From assembly GCA_017430135.1 (NCBI GenBank), contig JAFRNM010000018.1, positions 124,001 to 188,000 on the forward strand: 64,000 nucleotides of DNA. The letters are read 5' to 3'. Of the stretch, positions 63,932 to 64,000 are shown in pieces. The DNA comes from Clostridia bacterium. GTDB lineage: Bacteria > Bacillota > Clostridia > TANB77 > CAG-508. Each line of letters begins with the position of its first letter. Position 1 is the first letter of the stretch. Made by a program: the position numbers and the translations under genes. Under the pieces are notes generated by a model that saw only the letters and a program-made list of their open reading frames with translations, had not been told where the DNA came from and did not search any database.

Positions 63932-64000
63932 ATATTTAAGAGATAATCCTCTTATTGTTCGCTAGTTTGTAAAATTACTGACTAACTATAGAGAGATTAT

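Larger units (their letters stand above)
47454..64000 (+). mobile_element. Integrative conjugative element (Tn1549/CTn-like), left part
   Basis: About 16.5 kb of co-directional genes: DUF3789-like peptide, replication protein, sortase B, DUF4315-like peptide, Cna-B adhesin, primase, PcfB-like protein and VirD4. This content is typical of Tn1549/CTn-type elements of gut Firmicutes. Short spacings and stop/start overlaps indicate one or few long transcripts. Type IV secretion genes after virD4, the relaxase and integrase are expected beyond the right edge. The first 270 bp (47454-47722) hold no gene that I can support, apart from an AAAATGC...GCATTTT stem near 47651-47687. Confidence 0.8.

Overview
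The window looks like a piece of chromosome from an uncultured, AT-rich, spore-forming, Gram-positive anaerobe of the class Clostridia. The evidence is a small acid-soluble spore protein gene (13048-13224), spoIIR (40742-41407), murA, strong AGGAGG ribosome-binding sites, codon use dominated by AGA and NNA/NNT codons, and large sortase-type surface proteins. A conjugative element of the broad Tn1549/CTn type begins at a tRNA-Arg fragment near 47.4 kb and runs off the right edge.

Layout. 1-2.75 kb: the end of an Rpn-like nuclease gene, an OmpR-type response regulator, a small unknown gene and an autoregulated XRE regulator/membrane protein pair. 2.8-11.3 kb: one giant gene for a cyclic beta-1,2-glucan synthase-like enzyme. 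11.3-16 kb: an ORF6N/phospholipase-D-like protein, a putative amidase, a spore protein, endonuclease III, 8-oxoguanine glycosylase and a YitT protein. 16-28.3 kb: a giant surface protein (4095 residues after two recoding events). 28.5-40.6 kb: P-type ATPase, small multidrug-export family protein, UvrD/PcrA helicase, a 42-bp-repeat coiled-coil protein, a ZIP metal transporter (three recoding events), tRNA-Arg(CCT), AIM24 protein, phosphoglucomutase and a UDP-sugar pyrophosphorylase. 40.7-47.3 kb: spoIIR, murA, walJ-like hydrolase, rlmH, UPF0016 transporter, M18 aminopeptidase and NfeD protein. 47.4-64 kb: conjugative element with a replication protein, sortase B, a 1686-residue thioester/Cna-B adhesin, DNA primase, a PcfB-like protein and the VirD4 coupling ATPase (four recoding events).

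Main discovery. Three unrelated genes (chromosomal giant adhesin, chromosomal ZIP transporter, element-borne virD4) are each broken by single-base frameshifts, nine in total. All nine have the same form: an extra C at a codon boundary directly before a GGN glycine codon, so that the ribosome meets an in-frame CGG exactly at the break. In my manual scan of every annotated gene on both strands, CGG occurs in frame nowhere else. Skipping one C at each site restores a single open frame in all three genes, and the total lengths become exact multiples of three (12290-2, 744-3 and 1984-4). It also restores invariant glycines, including that of the VirD4 Walker A motif and that of the ZIP HxxPEG motif. 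The simplest reading is that CGG is not decoded as arginine in this organism and instead acts as a +1 frameshift signal (NNN CGG N read as NNN GGN), with the mobile element following the same rule. Ordinary gene finders would call these genes broken.

The genes also suggest some joint roles. Phosphoglucomutase and the pyrophosphorylase can supply UDP-sugar to the glucan synthase. The sortase probably anchors the adhesin next to it. Endonuclease III and the oxoguanine glycosylase are convergent base-excision repair genes beside a spore DNA-protecting protein. All statements rest on reading the sequence; no database search was run.
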